DNA from: Flavobacteriaceae bacterium
Lineage (GTDB): Bacteria > Bacteroidota > Bacteroidia > Flavobacteriales > Flavobacteriaceae
Length of the DNA: 41,330 nt
Reading direction: 5' to 3'
Assembly: GCA_947463515.1 (NCBI GenBank)
Contig: CANHRI010000019.1
Span: 1-41,330 of the forward strand
Shown here piece after piece: positions 17,062 to 24,999 of this stretch. Every line of letters starts with the position of its first letter. The first letter of the stretch is position 1. The translations under genes were made by a program, and so were the position numbers. The notes beneath the pieces were generated by a model. The model was given only the letters and a program-made list of their open reading frames with translations, was not told where the DNA came from and searched no databases.

Positions 17062-17871
17062 ATGAAACGCCTACTTCTTTTTACCGTTACGCTCTGCAAT
17101 CTTGCTGTATGTAAGGCACAAGAGCAAGAAAATCCTGAATTTATAGGAGAAAATTTCAGTCTGGAAGGTGCCCTTGCCCTTTTCCAAAAATCCCAATCCA
17201 TCGAAGCCTTTGAAAAAGCGCTCAATGCCGAAGATAATGGGATCAACAACCTAGACTTGAACCATGATGGGCAAGTAGATTACATTACCGTTACTGACTT
17301 TCAGGAGGGAGACACGCATGCCTTGGTGTTGAGTATTTATTTGAGTGATCAAGAAAAACAAGATGTTGCCGTAATTGGGATTGAAAAAACAGGACCCGAA
17401 AATGTACAATTACAAATCGAAGGCGATGAAGCGCTGTATGCTGCCAATACTATTGTAGAACCCCAAGACGTATCCGAAACTGTCAAAGGTAAAGGGCCGA
17501 ATGGGATGCATTACGATGCAAAACCGATAGGAGTCAATGTTTGGTTATGGCCAGCTGTTCGTTTTATGTACCGCCCAGGATATGTAGTGTGGCGTTCGCC
17601 TTGGCGTTGGCGCGTATATCCTCAGGGATGGCGTCCGTGGCGTGTGGTCAGCTACAGTGTGTTTACAACCCGTTGTGCACCACATCGCTTGGTCTATCGT
17701 CGGGTACCCACACGAACGGTTGTAGTAGCGCATCGGGTGTATCGCCCAAATAGACGGCATACGACAGTTGTGGTCAATAAACGAAGAGGAACACGAGTGG
17801 TGCGCACGACAACGCCTCGAGGGACTACGGTTATTCGAAAAAATCGAACCCAAACGGGCCGAAGACGATAA
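17062..17871 (+). CDS. Secreted protein with EF-hand-like loop and Arg-rich tail
   Basis: This is a 269-residue exported protein with signal peptide MKRLLLFTVTLCNLAVCKAQ. Residues ~35-150 are acidic and hold a calcium-loop-like DLNHDGQVDYI (about 68-78). From about residue 150 the composition changes sharply to Trp, Arg, Tyr, Val and Thr: RSPWRWRVYPQGWRPWRVV, then several RVYR, RRVP and RTVVVAHRVYR blocks, ending TGRRR. The tail has a very high positive charge and could bind nucleic acid, polysaccharide or the acidic half of a neighbour. I recall similar Bacteroidota proteins but no function. The gene begins 42 bases after the hypothetical gene and may belong to its operon. Confidence 0.8.
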   Translation: MKRLLLFTVTLCNLAVCKAQEQENPEFIGENFSLEGALALFQKSQSIEAFEKALNAEDNGINNLDLNHDGQVDYITVTDFQEGDTHALVLSIYLSDQEKQDVAVIGIEKTGPENVQLQIEGDEALYAANTIVEPQDVSETVKGKGPNGMHYDAKPIGVNVWLWPAVRFMYRPGYVVWRSPWRWRVYPQGWRPWRVVSYSVFTTRCAPHRLVYRRVPTRTVVVAHRVYRPNRRHTTVVVNKRRGTRVVRTTTPRGTTVIRKNRTQTGRRR

Positions 17872-17884
17872 AACATTATACATG

Positions 17885-17914
17885 AAAAATCCCGCCTTTT
17901 GAGCGGGATTTTTT
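17885..17914. terminator. Bidirectional terminator between convergent genes
   Basis: AAAATCCCGC (17886-17895) and GCGGGATTTT (17903-17912) pair perfectly with A and T runs on both sides. It separates the Arg-rich protein gene from sbtA. Confidence 0.9.
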
Positions 17915-17957
17915 GAGCAGTGCAAGTGCTCACCAACCTAACAAAGTATAGAAAAAT

Positions 17958-18917
17958 CTAAGTACTTTCAATTATAGTAAGAAAAACGGGCATGCCAATG
18001 GTGATGTTAAAAGGAAACGTCACCGCTAACGCCATCGGCAAAAACAACCCGGGATTGGCTTTGGGTACGGCAATTTTCATCGCAGCGGGTACGGCAATAT
18101 ACGAGGCACTCGCTGCCAGAATCGCCAACATAAACCGATTCCCTGCTTCGGCGACAAAATAATCTGACAACCAAGCCACCGCACATCCATTCACCAAAGG
18201 GATAAAAAGAGAGAATAATAAGGCAAATTTTCCATGCTTGATAAAATCATTCAACTTTTCACCACTACTAATCCCCATATCGAGTAGAAATACCGCTAAA
18301 AACCCCTTAAACAAATCATTGGTAAAGGGTTTAATTCCTTGAGCTTGTTCTTCATTGGCCAAATACCCAATACACAAACTCCCAAGGATCAACAAAACAC
18401 TGCCGTTAGTGAGCGAGTGTTTGATGATGCTCCCAATTTTGGGTCCCTCGCGTTCGGTAGTAAAAAAGCGGATCAAAATCACACCTACCACAATGGCTGG
18501 AGCCTCCATTAACGCCATAACAGCGACCATATACCCATTGAATTTATAATCGAGCATTTCCAAAAAACTCCCTGCCGTAACAAAAGTTACCGCACTCACC
18601 GATCCATAAGCAGCAGCAATCGCACCGGCATCATAAATCGAAAAGTTGCGTTTGAGGATAAAAAATGTGTACAATGGAATCGCCACGGCTGTGAGCAATC
18701 CGAGTGCTACGGCGCCCATAATTTCAGCATTAAACGTACTGTGTGACAATTCTTGCCCTCCTTTGAATCCAATTGAAAACAAGAGGTAAATCGAAATGAA
18801 CTTTGACGAATTTTGTGGAATTCGAAGGTCACTTTTCAATTGTACCGCTAAAACCCCAAGTAAAAAAAACAAGAGGGCTGGATTGGTCAAATTGTCTGCA
18901 AGTAGATGTAAATCCAT
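17958..18917 (-). CDS. sbtA: Sodium-dependent bicarbonate transporter family protein (SbtA-like)
   Basis: This is an inner-membrane permease of 319 residues with about ten membrane segments in two inverted halves. The sequences LLFFLLGVLAVQLKSDLRIP, IYLLFSIGFKGGQELSH, AYGSVSAVTFVTAG and MALMEAPAIVVG match the SbtA family (PF05982), the Na+/HCO3- symporter of cyanobacteria. The usual partner, the PII-like SbtB, is not next to it. In a heterotroph it could feed bicarbonate to carboxylases, but substrate is inferred from family alone. It is the last gene of the minus-strand run that begins at icd; the gap to Sua5 is 3 bases. Confidence 0.88.
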   Translation of the reverse strand: MDLHLLADNLTNPALLFFLLGVLAVQLKSDLRIPQNSSKFISIYLLFSIGFKGGQELSHSTFNAEIMGAVALGLLTAVAIPLYTFFILKRNFSIYDAGAIAAAYGSVSAVTFVTAGSFLEMLDYKFNGYMVAVMALMEAPAIVVGVILIRFFTTEREGPKIGSIIKHSLTNGSVLLILGSLCIGYLANEEQAQGIKPFTNDLFKGFLAVFLLDMGISSGEKLNDFIKHGKFALLFSLFIPLVNGCAVAWLSDYFVAEAGNRFMLAILAASASYIAVPAAMKIAVPKANPGLFLPMALAVTFPFNITIGMPVFLTIIEST

Positions 18918-18920
18918 AGG

Positions 18921-19880
18921 TTATTTTGTCGCCGCACGTTTTAGACGGTCGTTCATAGTTTTCCCCAAGCCTTCCTCAGGAAAGGGGGTAATAATTAAAC
19001 AATCAAATCCTTGTTGATCCAATTCAAAAAGGGTTCGGTATAAGTGAGAGGCAACACGATCCAACGCACCACTTTCGGGCCATTGAACAAGGTGAATACG
19101 CTCATGAGCAAAAGATAATGTGGGCGACAATACCGCCGCTTTTCCTGCATGCGTCTCAACCCATTGCTTTGCGGCAACCTCAGGCGAGTCGGTCAGAATC
19201 ACAGGCGTATTGGGAGCATAATGTTTAGGGAAACGTCCTGGGGTAAAAAATACCTTGTTGGGTTTATCTGCATAGTCAACCGGACCAATCACCGCTTCCA
19301 AGTCCTCCAAAGAAAGTGCGCCCAAACGATACACAATGGCTTTGTCGTCTTCAAACCCAACAATGGTGGACTCCAATCCGGCTTGACTCGGACCGCCATC
19401 CAACACAAAAACGTCTTGATCTTCAAAATAATGGCGAACCATTTCGGCTGAGGTGGGACTGATTTTGGAAAAAGGATTGGCACTCGGAGCCGCCAACGGA
19501 AAGCCGCAGTTTTTTATCAACGCTAAAGTTAAGGGGTGTTGCGGCATGCGTATCCCTACGCGATTGCTTTCGCCTGTGATCCACTCAGGAATTTGAGCAC
19601 TTTTGGGGAGCAATACCGTTAGTGGTCCTGGCCAAAAATGATCCATCAATTGCTTCGCTTTATCGGGAAGGTGTGTCACTAGGGTTTCACAACGGGCCAC
19701 CGAATCGACATGAACAATCAAAGGACTGGTACGCGGACGTTTTTTTAACGTATAAATTTTTTCAATGGCTTCTTGATTGTAAATATTGGCAGCCAAACCA
19801 TACACCGTCTCGGTTGGAATCGCGACTACATTGCCACTTTCAAGCAGTAATTGAGCTATTTGAATGTCGGGTGTGTGCAT
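18921..19880 (-). CDS. L-threonylcarbamoyladenylate synthase (Sua5/YwlC/TsaC)
   Basis: This cytoplasmic enzyme makes threonylcarbamoyl-AMP from Thr, bicarbonate and ATP, the first step of the t6A37 modification of ANN-decoding tRNAs. It is the long Sua5 form, 319 residues: a YrdC domain (PTETVYGLAANIY, KKRPRTSPLIVHV, GPLTVLLP, FPLAAPSANPFSKISPT, ESTIVGFED) plus a C-terminal Sua5 domain (FPKHYAPNTPVIL). Bicarbonate is a substrate, and the next gene encodes an SbtA-like bicarbonate carrier 3 bases away. That may be meaningful or coincidental. Confidence 0.95.
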   Translation of the reverse strand: MHTPDIQIAQLLLESGNVVAIPTETVYGLAANIYNQEAIEKIYTLKKRPRTSPLIVHVDSVARCETLVTHLPDKAKQLMDHFWPGPLTVLLPKSAQIPEWITGESNRVGIRMPQHPLTLALIKNCGFPLAAPSANPFSKISPTSAEMVRHYFEDQDVFVLDGGPSQAGLESTIVGFEDDKAIVYRLGALSLEDLEAVIGPVDYADKPNKVFFTPGRFPKHYAPNTPVILTDSPEVAAKQWVETHAGKAAVLSPTLSFAHERIHLVQWPESGALDRVASHLYRTLFELDQQGFDCLIITPFPEEGLGKTMNDRLKRAATK

Positions 19881-19883
19881 GGG

Positions 19884-20726
19884 TTATGGGTTACAATAAT
19901 CACAAAATTGAGGATCCTCTACTTCTTTTTGCAGTGGATAATATCGTTTTTCTTCAAACGAACAGGTATCGCAATGATAAAGCGCATACAAGGGCGAACG
20001 CGTAGGTTGTTTACACCAGCCACAAGGCAAACCCGATTCCATGCGTTGTATTGAAAATCCGGGGGCTTGGCATTGCGGACAAAGCGATAACAAATTATCA
20101 ACTAAATTTTGAGTCGCTTTCGCAATGGCATTCATCCGCTTTGGGTTGAAATGGGCCCGCATGTCGGTTTCTACATAACAGCTTCCAAATTCCTTCTTCA
20201 AGTTTTGAAAATGCTGAACCAATTCATCGTATTCTTGCACACCTTTGTACAAAGGCGCATACGATTGGTCGTCCTTTCGAACAATGACCGCATGTTGGGG
20301 AAAACCTACACGGGTGGCAAACGCTTCTAAATCTTCTTCTTCCTTTATGAAAGCACCTGTAAAATTCGTATCACTTGTCCAATACCGCCCCGTGTATTCA
20401 CAGTTGTTTTGAAAATCGATGAGCAAAATCGTTTCATAATTGGCGGGAAGAAATGGACTGGAGGGATGAGCACCGAAAGACCCTTCGCTGGCAACTACAA
20501 GATCATACTTGTTCTTTTTCATAGCCAAGTTGCATTTGTCACGAAGGGTACTTATCACATCCTTTACTCGGGGAATTTCTCCGGAAAAGGAGCCTAAACT
20601 ATCGGTGTTCAACGCGGTCGGAACGGTACAGGAAACTCCCAATTCCCGCTCAAGAATGGGAGCCATCACACGCTCTTTATGATGGGCAGTAGCAATAGCA
20701 ACCGTTCGTCCCGCAAATAATTTCAT
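19884..20726 (-). CDS. DUF6671-like protein with C-terminal zinc-ribbon cysteines
   Basis: This is a 280-residue soluble protein. The first ~200 residues (FAGRTVAIATAHHKERVMAP, ELGVSCTVP, LNTDSLGSFSGE, VVASEGSFGAHPSSPFLPAN, ILLIDFQN) match what I recall as DUF6671, of unknown function. The C-terminal 70 residues carry four Cys pairs (CPQC, CGWC, CDTC, CDYC), enough for two zinc ribbons. The conserved His, Asp and Ser-Phe-Gly-His residues look like a catalytic domain, but no reaction is known to me. Its ATG overlaps the stop of the 90-residue small protein (TAATG), and Sua5 follows after 3 bases. Confidence 0.75.
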   Translation of the reverse strand: MKLFAGRTVAIATAHHKERVMAPILERELGVSCTVPTALNTDSLGSFSGEIPRVKDVISTLRDKCNLAMKKNKYDLVVASEGSFGAHPSSPFLPANYETILLIDFQNNCEYTGRYWTSDTNFTGAFIKEEEDLEAFATRVGFPQHAVIVRKDDQSYAPLYKGVQEYDELVQHFQNLKKEFGSCYVETDMRAHFNPKRMNAIAKATQNLVDNLLSLCPQCQAPGFSIQRMESGLPCGWCKQPTRSPLYALYHCDTCSFEEKRYYPLQKEVEDPQFCDYCNP

Positions 20727-20998
20727 TATTCAAAAGATAAAGCGATATCACTTTTAATGACAATACGCTTATGATGGGCTTCGGCTTCTTTCACCGTTTG
20801 CTGCAACGTCGCCAAAGCTTCTTCCAAGGCTTTGATTCGCTGGGTGCTGTGGGCACTATCTTCAATATTGCGGATATCTTTACTAAACGCATCCACTTGA
20901 TGATACTGAATCTTGTGATTAATCAACTTGGTCAATAGCTCACGGGCTTCATCCGGTTGAAAAACCCCATCAATTAAGGTCACTTGTGTCAAATCCAT
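20726..20998 (-). CDS. Small LIDGxF protein B (paralogue of the protein at 21130)
   Basis: This is a 90-residue soluble protein, not assigned to a named family. It opens MDLTQVTLIDGVFQPDEARE and continues LLTKLINHKIQYH, then RIKALEEALATLQQTV, a helix-rich, coiled-coil-like region. It is clearly related to the 81-residue protein two genes upstream: both share LIDGxFxPxEAxxLLxxLxxxKIxxH and RIKAL. It starts 29 bases inside the small membrane protein gene and ends in a one-base overlap with DUF6671, so it is tightly coupled on both sides. Confidence 0.8.
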   Translation of the reverse strand: MDLTQVTLIDGVFQPDEARELLTKLINHKIQYHQVDAFSKDIRNIEDSAHSTQRIKALEEALATLQQTVKEAEAHHKRIVIKSDIALSFE

Positions 20999-21137
20999 GG
21001 GCTATTTTTTTACATAAAACCAAACCAATTAATACACTCCCCGCTTCAGCCAATGACGACCACAATACATCTTGGAGCCACCATGAGACTGCCGCCAACA
21101 AAAGGCCACTGAGGATGAGATACCAAAGACTACGCAT
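20970..21137 (-). CDS. Small membrane protein, 55 residues
   Basis: This is a short hydrophobic protein between the two paralogous LIDGxF proteins. I place the start at 21137 (MRSLWYLILSGLLLAAVSWW), because ATG there overlaps the upstream stop by 8 bases, a typical coupling overlap; the frame is also open to an ATG at 21182. Two membrane segments are visible, about residues 4-20 and 27-42, then a charged tail (CKKIAHGFDTSDLN). Its end overlaps the next gene by 29 bases. Family unknown. Confidence 0.65.
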   Translation of the reverse strand: MRSLWYLILSGLLLAAVSWWLQDVLWSSLAEAGSVLIGLVLCKKIAHGFDTSDLN

Positions 21138-21375
21138 CAAAACCAAAATGAGTGCGAATCCGAACCGAACCCGATTGTTCACGCAAAGCGACCGTCATAT
21201 CATGGGCTGCGGTTTGTAACGCTTTAATCCGCTGTTCACGGAACTTGATATCCTCTTCCGACATACTTGCGGCAATTTTCTTTTCGTGAAACTTGATTTT
21301 CACGTCTACCAATTCCCGTAACAAAGCAATCGCTTCTTGGGGATCAAACTTTCCGTCGATTAATTGGAGTTCCAT
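21130..21375 (-). CDS. Small LIDGxF protein A (paralogue of the protein at 20726)
   Basis: This is an 81-residue soluble protein that opens MELQLIDGKFDPQEAIALL and contains VDVKIKFHEKKI and REQRIKALQTAAHDM, ending in an RIRTHFGFDA strand. It shares LIDGxFxPxEA, KIxxH and RIKAL with the protein at 20726-20998, so the two are paralogues from a duplication. From memory similar small proteins are common in Bacteroidota and usually hypothetical. It begins 5 bases after the icd stop and overlaps the small membrane protein by 8 bases. Confidence 0.8.
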   Translation of the reverse strand: MELQLIDGKFDPQEAIALLRELVDVKIKFHEKKIAASMSEEDIKFREQRIKALQTAAHDMTVALREQSGSVRIRTHFGFDA

Positions 21376-21380
21376 AACAC

Positions 21381-22817
21381 TTATTGTCCTTGACCTAAAG
21401 AGTACGCAGGTGTACCGTCAAAATGATACAAGTTTTCCGTTTTCACCACATCAATCCCGTGTGCCTCAGCTTGCTGCAACAACCCGATAATGTGTTCTTT
21501 AGACAACTCGCTTCCATCTTTCATCTTGAAGCGACAACGCCAATGGTCGGTACAAAATGTTTCTGCAAATCCTTCAGGCCATACTTTGATCCCACGGTTG
21601 GTGATCATGCTTAACTGAAGTCCACCGTCGTTTAATTTTTGAATCGACTCGGCCAACGTATCGGCAGAGGTTCCCGCCCAGTGTACAAATAAGTCCACTC
21701 CATGAAGCGTTTTTACTTGTGGCGCAGGACGCTTGTACGATGGTAAGTTCATAGGTGCGCCATCACGGTATTCTACAGCTTTCAATACCGATGGTTTCTG
21801 ACCCAAACGCGCAATGATTGCTTCAGCAAACGCTTGTGTTCCTACTTTTTGCGCACTTACGCCCTCTTTGAAAATATCATAGGTATGAATTCCGTCTTCA
21901 ATAGTTTTTAACCATGCATTTTGAATTTTTTCTGCGATGGAATTCTGACCCAAATGTTGCAACATCATGATAGCACCTTGCAACAATCCCGAGGGATTTG
22001 CCACATCTTGGCCTGCACGACGAGGAGCTGAACCGTGAATGGCTTCAAACATAGCACAAGATTCCCCAATATTGGCCGAACCTGCCATACCTACCGAACC
22101 TGCGATTTGTGCCGCAACATCGGATAATACGTCACCGTATAAATTTAAGGTTACAATAACATCAAAAGCCTCAGGCGTATCGGCCAATTTAGCAGCTCCG
22201 ATGTCGATAATCCAGTGCTCGTTTTCAATTTCTGGATATTCTACAGCAATTTCATCAAAAACCTTGTGAAACAATCCGTCGGTTTGCTTCATAATGTTGT
22301 CTTTGGTGAAACAAGTTACTTTTTTGCGTCCAAAAGCACGCGCATATTCAAAGGCATAACGAACAATTTTCTCACAACCAGGTCGGCTAATCAATTTCAA
22401 ACATTGAATAACCTCATCGGTTTGCTGGTGCTCGATACCTGCATATAAATCTTCTTCATTTTCACGAATAATAACCACGTCCATTTGGGGGTGTTTGGTC
22501 GCAACATAAGGACTTAAAGACAAACATGGACGAACATTAGAATAGAGCCCTAAAAATTTACGGGTAGTCACATTCAAACTCTTGTACCCTCCTCCTTGTG
22601 GAGTGGTAATCGGAGCTTTCAAAAATACTTTGTTACGTCGGATGATATCCCAAGAGGAAGCTGCAATCCCTGAAGTGTTTCCAGATAAATAGACTTTCTC
22701 TCCCACTTCAATTTCATCGTACTCCAAAGCGGCACCCGCTGCTTTTAATACCGCCAAAGTGGCATCCATAATTTCGGGACCAATTCCGTCACCTTTTGCT
22801 ATCGTAATTCGTGTCAT
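21381..22817 (-). CDS. icd: NADP-dependent isocitrate dehydrogenase, long Thermus-like type
   Basis: This TCA-cycle enzyme oxidises isocitrate to 2-oxoglutarate and CO2. The first ~330 residues form the isocitrate/isopropylmalate dehydrogenase fold: GDGIGPEIMDATL, the substrate Arg region (SNVRPCLSL), RENEEDLYAGIEH, TCFTKDNIMKQTDG, NLYGDVLSDVAAQIAGSVG for the metal Asp residues, and HGSAPRRAGQ. About 145 further residues form a C-terminal extension, as in the Thermus thermophilus enzyme, giving 478 residues. Cofactor choice is inferred from the family. It is the first gene of a seven-gene minus-strand run; the next start is 5 bases away. Confidence 0.93.
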   Translation of the reverse strand: MTRITIAKGDGIGPEIMDATLAVLKAAGAALEYDEIEVGEKVYLSGNTSGIAASSWDIIRRNKVFLKAPITTPQGGGYKSLNVTTRKFLGLYSNVRPCLSLSPYVATKHPQMDVVIIRENEEDLYAGIEHQQTDEVIQCLKLISRPGCEKIVRYAFEYARAFGRKKVTCFTKDNIMKQTDGLFHKVFDEIAVEYPEIENEHWIIDIGAAKLADTPEAFDVIVTLNLYGDVLSDVAAQIAGSVGMAGSANIGESCAMFEAIHGSAPRRAGQDVANPSGLLQGAIMMLQHLGQNSIAEKIQNAWLKTIEDGIHTYDIFKEGVSAQKVGTQAFAEAIIARLGQKPSVLKAVEYRDGAPMNLPSYKRPAPQVKTLHGVDLFVHWAGTSADTLAESIQKLNDGGLQLSMITNRGIKVWPEGFAETFCTDHWRCRFKMKDGSELSKEHIIGLLQQAEAHGIDVVKTENLYHFDGTPAYSLGQGQ

Positions 22818-22908
22818 AGTAAGTTTGTTTAACGAGGCAAAGGTGAAAAAGAAAGTTTATATATTTTTATTTATGTTTTAAATAATATGTATAAATAATT
22901 TTATATAC

Positions 22909-23514
22909 TTAATTACCGATAATCCACAACAAGACTGGCTTGGGTTCGGCCTGTAATTGGGCGTCCAAAATTCGCATAAAAGAATTGGATACTGCTGGAC
23001 AGCCCCAACTCAACGGACTCACCTCGGGATGGATTTCGGTATCGGAAACAGCATTCCACGAATGCAACACCACCACCCGCTCGACAGCCGTGGCGTTGGT
23101 GGACTCGAGACCGTGTAGCCAATATTTAATTTTGATCCCCCATGTACTGGTATCCCGACAACCTATTTTGTATTTCCCTACCATACTGCAATGGCTGTTG
23201 ACCCGTGTATCAAATTGTGCTTTTTCCCATTGCTGTGGATTGGGTGTAAATACATCACAACTCCCGTGGGTGACCAATTGGGCGTGCGTAATGGTATCTT
23301 TGGTAAAATCATACACAAAAAATCGATTCTTACCCGAAGGAATTCGCAAGTCTAAAAGATAATAGAATTGGGTACTCATACCCTTCTTTTGACAAAACGA
23401 AAGGGCTTCTTGATGATACGAAGCATAAGAAGTCTTCGCCTGAATGGGTTCATTTTCCTCTTTTTTTACACATTGCATCAAAAAAATGGCGACAAAAATT
23501 ACGATGCCTTTCAT
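22909..23514 (-). CDS. L,D-transpeptidase catalytic domain lipoprotein (YkuD_2 type)
   Basis: This is a 201-residue protein with a lipoprotein-like signal (MKGIVIFVAIFLMQC, Cys at 15). The catalytic domain starts near residue 45. The likely active-site residues are His in VVLHSWNAV and Cys in SPLSWGCPAV, the usual H...S-x-GC arrangement of the L,D-transpeptidase family 2 (PF13645). Members form 3-3 peptidoglycan cross-links or attach proteins to peptidoglycan. It is probably periplasmic and inner- or outer-membrane tethered. It is transcribed divergently from the DUF1800 gene. Confidence 0.85.
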   Translation of the reverse strand: MKGIVIFVAIFLMQCVKKEENEPIQAKTSYASYHQEALSFCQKKGMSTQFYYLLDLRIPSGKNRFFVYDFTKDTITHAQLVTHGSCDVFTPNPQQWEKAQFDTRVNSHCSMVGKYKIGCRDTSTWGIKIKYWLHGLESTNATAVERVVVLHSWNAVSDTEIHPEVSPLSWGCPAVSNSFMRILDAQLQAEPKPVLLWIIGN

Positions 23515-23553
23515 ACGGTTGGTTTATTTATCTCATAACACCATTTTTCCCAT

Positions 23554-23581
23554 TTTATTTAAACCTTGACTGTTAAATAAA
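23554..23581. promoter_or_regulatory. Inverted repeat in a divergent intergenic region
   Basis: TTTATTTAA (23554-23562) and TTAAATAAA (23573-23581) form a perfect 9-bp inverted repeat with a 10-base spacer, 23 bases before the DUF1800 start and 40 bases from the divergent L,D-transpeptidase start. It is a candidate operator for one or both genes. Confidence 0.3.
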
Positions 23582-23603
23582 GTCTAACATTTAAAACTTA
23601 ACT

Positions 23604-24998
23604 ATGGAACCCGCCATTCTTTGGTCGTTACGTTTGGGATTTAGCGCGCGTCAGGCTGAAATCATCCAAAAAATTGGAATTGCCGATTTTCTCCAAAAGT
23701 CAGTTACAGCGTCTTTTACCCAAAAGCCACCTGATTTTATGGCCAGCGAACCCAAGTCTTTGGCTGAATTGCGTCAAATTCGGCAACAAATTAAAAACAC
23801 CGAAGATCCCGATACCAAAGCTATGCTCAAAAAACAAATACAAAATGGTATCGCCTTAAAAGCGTGGTGGATCAATGAAATACAAAACTCGTCCTTTCCG
23901 TTACGGGAAAAAATGGTGCTGTTTTGGCACAATCATTTTGTAGCTACCCAACAAAAAGTAAAGGTGAATTGGTGGATTTACCAACACAATCAACTTTTGC
24001 GGGAAATGGCTTTTGGGAATTTTAAAACGTTGACTAAAGCCGTGCTGCAAACAAATGCCATGGTGCGGTATTTGGACAATGTAGATAACCAAAGGGGCGC
24101 ACTCAATGAAAATCTTAGTCGCGAACTCCTCGAACTTTTTACGTTAGGCATTGGTCATTACACGGAAAATGATGTAAAAATGGGAGCCAAAGCACTCGCC
24201 GGTTTACATTTGGGTGAACACAAAGCCCAGTACCGTAAACGCTTGGAAGACCCCGATACAATTACGTATTTGGGAAAAACGGGCCAGCTCAAAGTGGAAG
24301 ATTTGGTGGATTGTATTTTCGAACAGCCTGCCGTTCCCTATTTGATTACCCGAAAACTATTGCAATGGTTTATATACGACTCCCCTCCTGAGGAGCTGGT
24401 AACGTATTATGGAGATTATTTTCGAAGTGTTCAATTTGAAATACAACCGCTACTTCAAAAGATATTAGTGGAAGAATTTGCCAAACCTACGGCTGGAAGT
24501 AAGATTAAAAATCCGTTGGAGTTTATTTTGCAACTTCATGACGAATTACAAATTTCAAATCCCAATGAAAACCTACTCGTGTTTTTCTTACGGCAACAGG
24601 GCATGGATTTATGCAATCAACCCAATGTAAAAGGATGGACAGGCGGAAAAAGCTGGCTTACGTCACAAATTTATTTGCAACGCCAGAATGCTTGCGACTT
24701 GCTTTGTCGTGGAAAAGAACTCAACCTTAGGGTATTGAAAGAACTTCCTGATACCGTTTCAAAAACTAAATCACCCAAAGAATACGCACCCAAAGTTACC
24801 TTCAACCCGAACGATACGGCTGGTGAAATTAAAGACAAAATGACCCAACAATTGGTATTTCAAGTAGATGAAGAACTTCAAAAACAAGTAGACGCGGTGC
24901 TCAAATATGATTTTAACGCCAAAGATCCCAACGCTCAAGAAGCAGTGATGCGGTTGTTTTTAACACTAGTCAAATCCCCTGAATTTCAAATCATTTAA
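23604..24998 (+). CDS. DUF1800 domain protein
   Basis: This is a 464-residue protein of the DUF1800 family. Characteristic parts are LRLGFSARQAEII at the start, MVLFWHNHFVATQQKV (about residue 103), LSRELLELFTLGIGHYTENDV (about 170) and a C-terminal region with VMRLFLTLVKSPEFQII. No signal peptide is visible. The next gene, DUF1501, starts after one base and has a twin-arginine signal. The two families are a standing pair in Bacteria, so they probably form one exported complex, with this protein possibly carried out by its partner (inference). Function unknown. Confidence 0.9.
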   Translation: MEPAILWSLRLGFSARQAEIIQKIGIADFLQKSVTASFTQKPPDFMASEPKSLAELRQIRQQIKNTEDPDTKAMLKKQIQNGIALKAWWINEIQNSSFPLREKMVLFWHNHFVATQQKVKVNWWIYQHNQLLREMAFGNFKTLTKAVLQTNAMVRYLDNVDNQRGALNENLSRELLELFTLGIGHYTENDVKMGAKALAGLHLGEHKAQYRKRLEDPDTITYLGKTGQLKVEDLVDCIFEQPAVPYLITRKLLQWFIYDSPPEELVTYYGDYFRSVQFEIQPLLQKILVEEFAKPTAGSKIKNPLEFILQLHDELQISNPNENLLVFFLRQQGMDLCNQPNVKGWTGGKSWLTSQIYLQRQNACDLLCRGKELNLRVLKELPDTVSKTKSPKEYAPKVTFNPNDTAGEIKDKMTQQLVFQVDEELQKQVDAVLKYDFNAKDPNAQEAVMRLFLTLVKSPEFQII

Positions 24999-24999
24999 G

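Noticed and set aside
17545..17925. 126-codon minus-strand open frame opposite the Arg-rich tail
   Set aside because: I considered whether the odd Arg-rich tail was the shadow and this the real gene. The plus-strand frame has a signal peptide and continuous coding before it, and the minus frame runs over the terminator, so it is the shadow.
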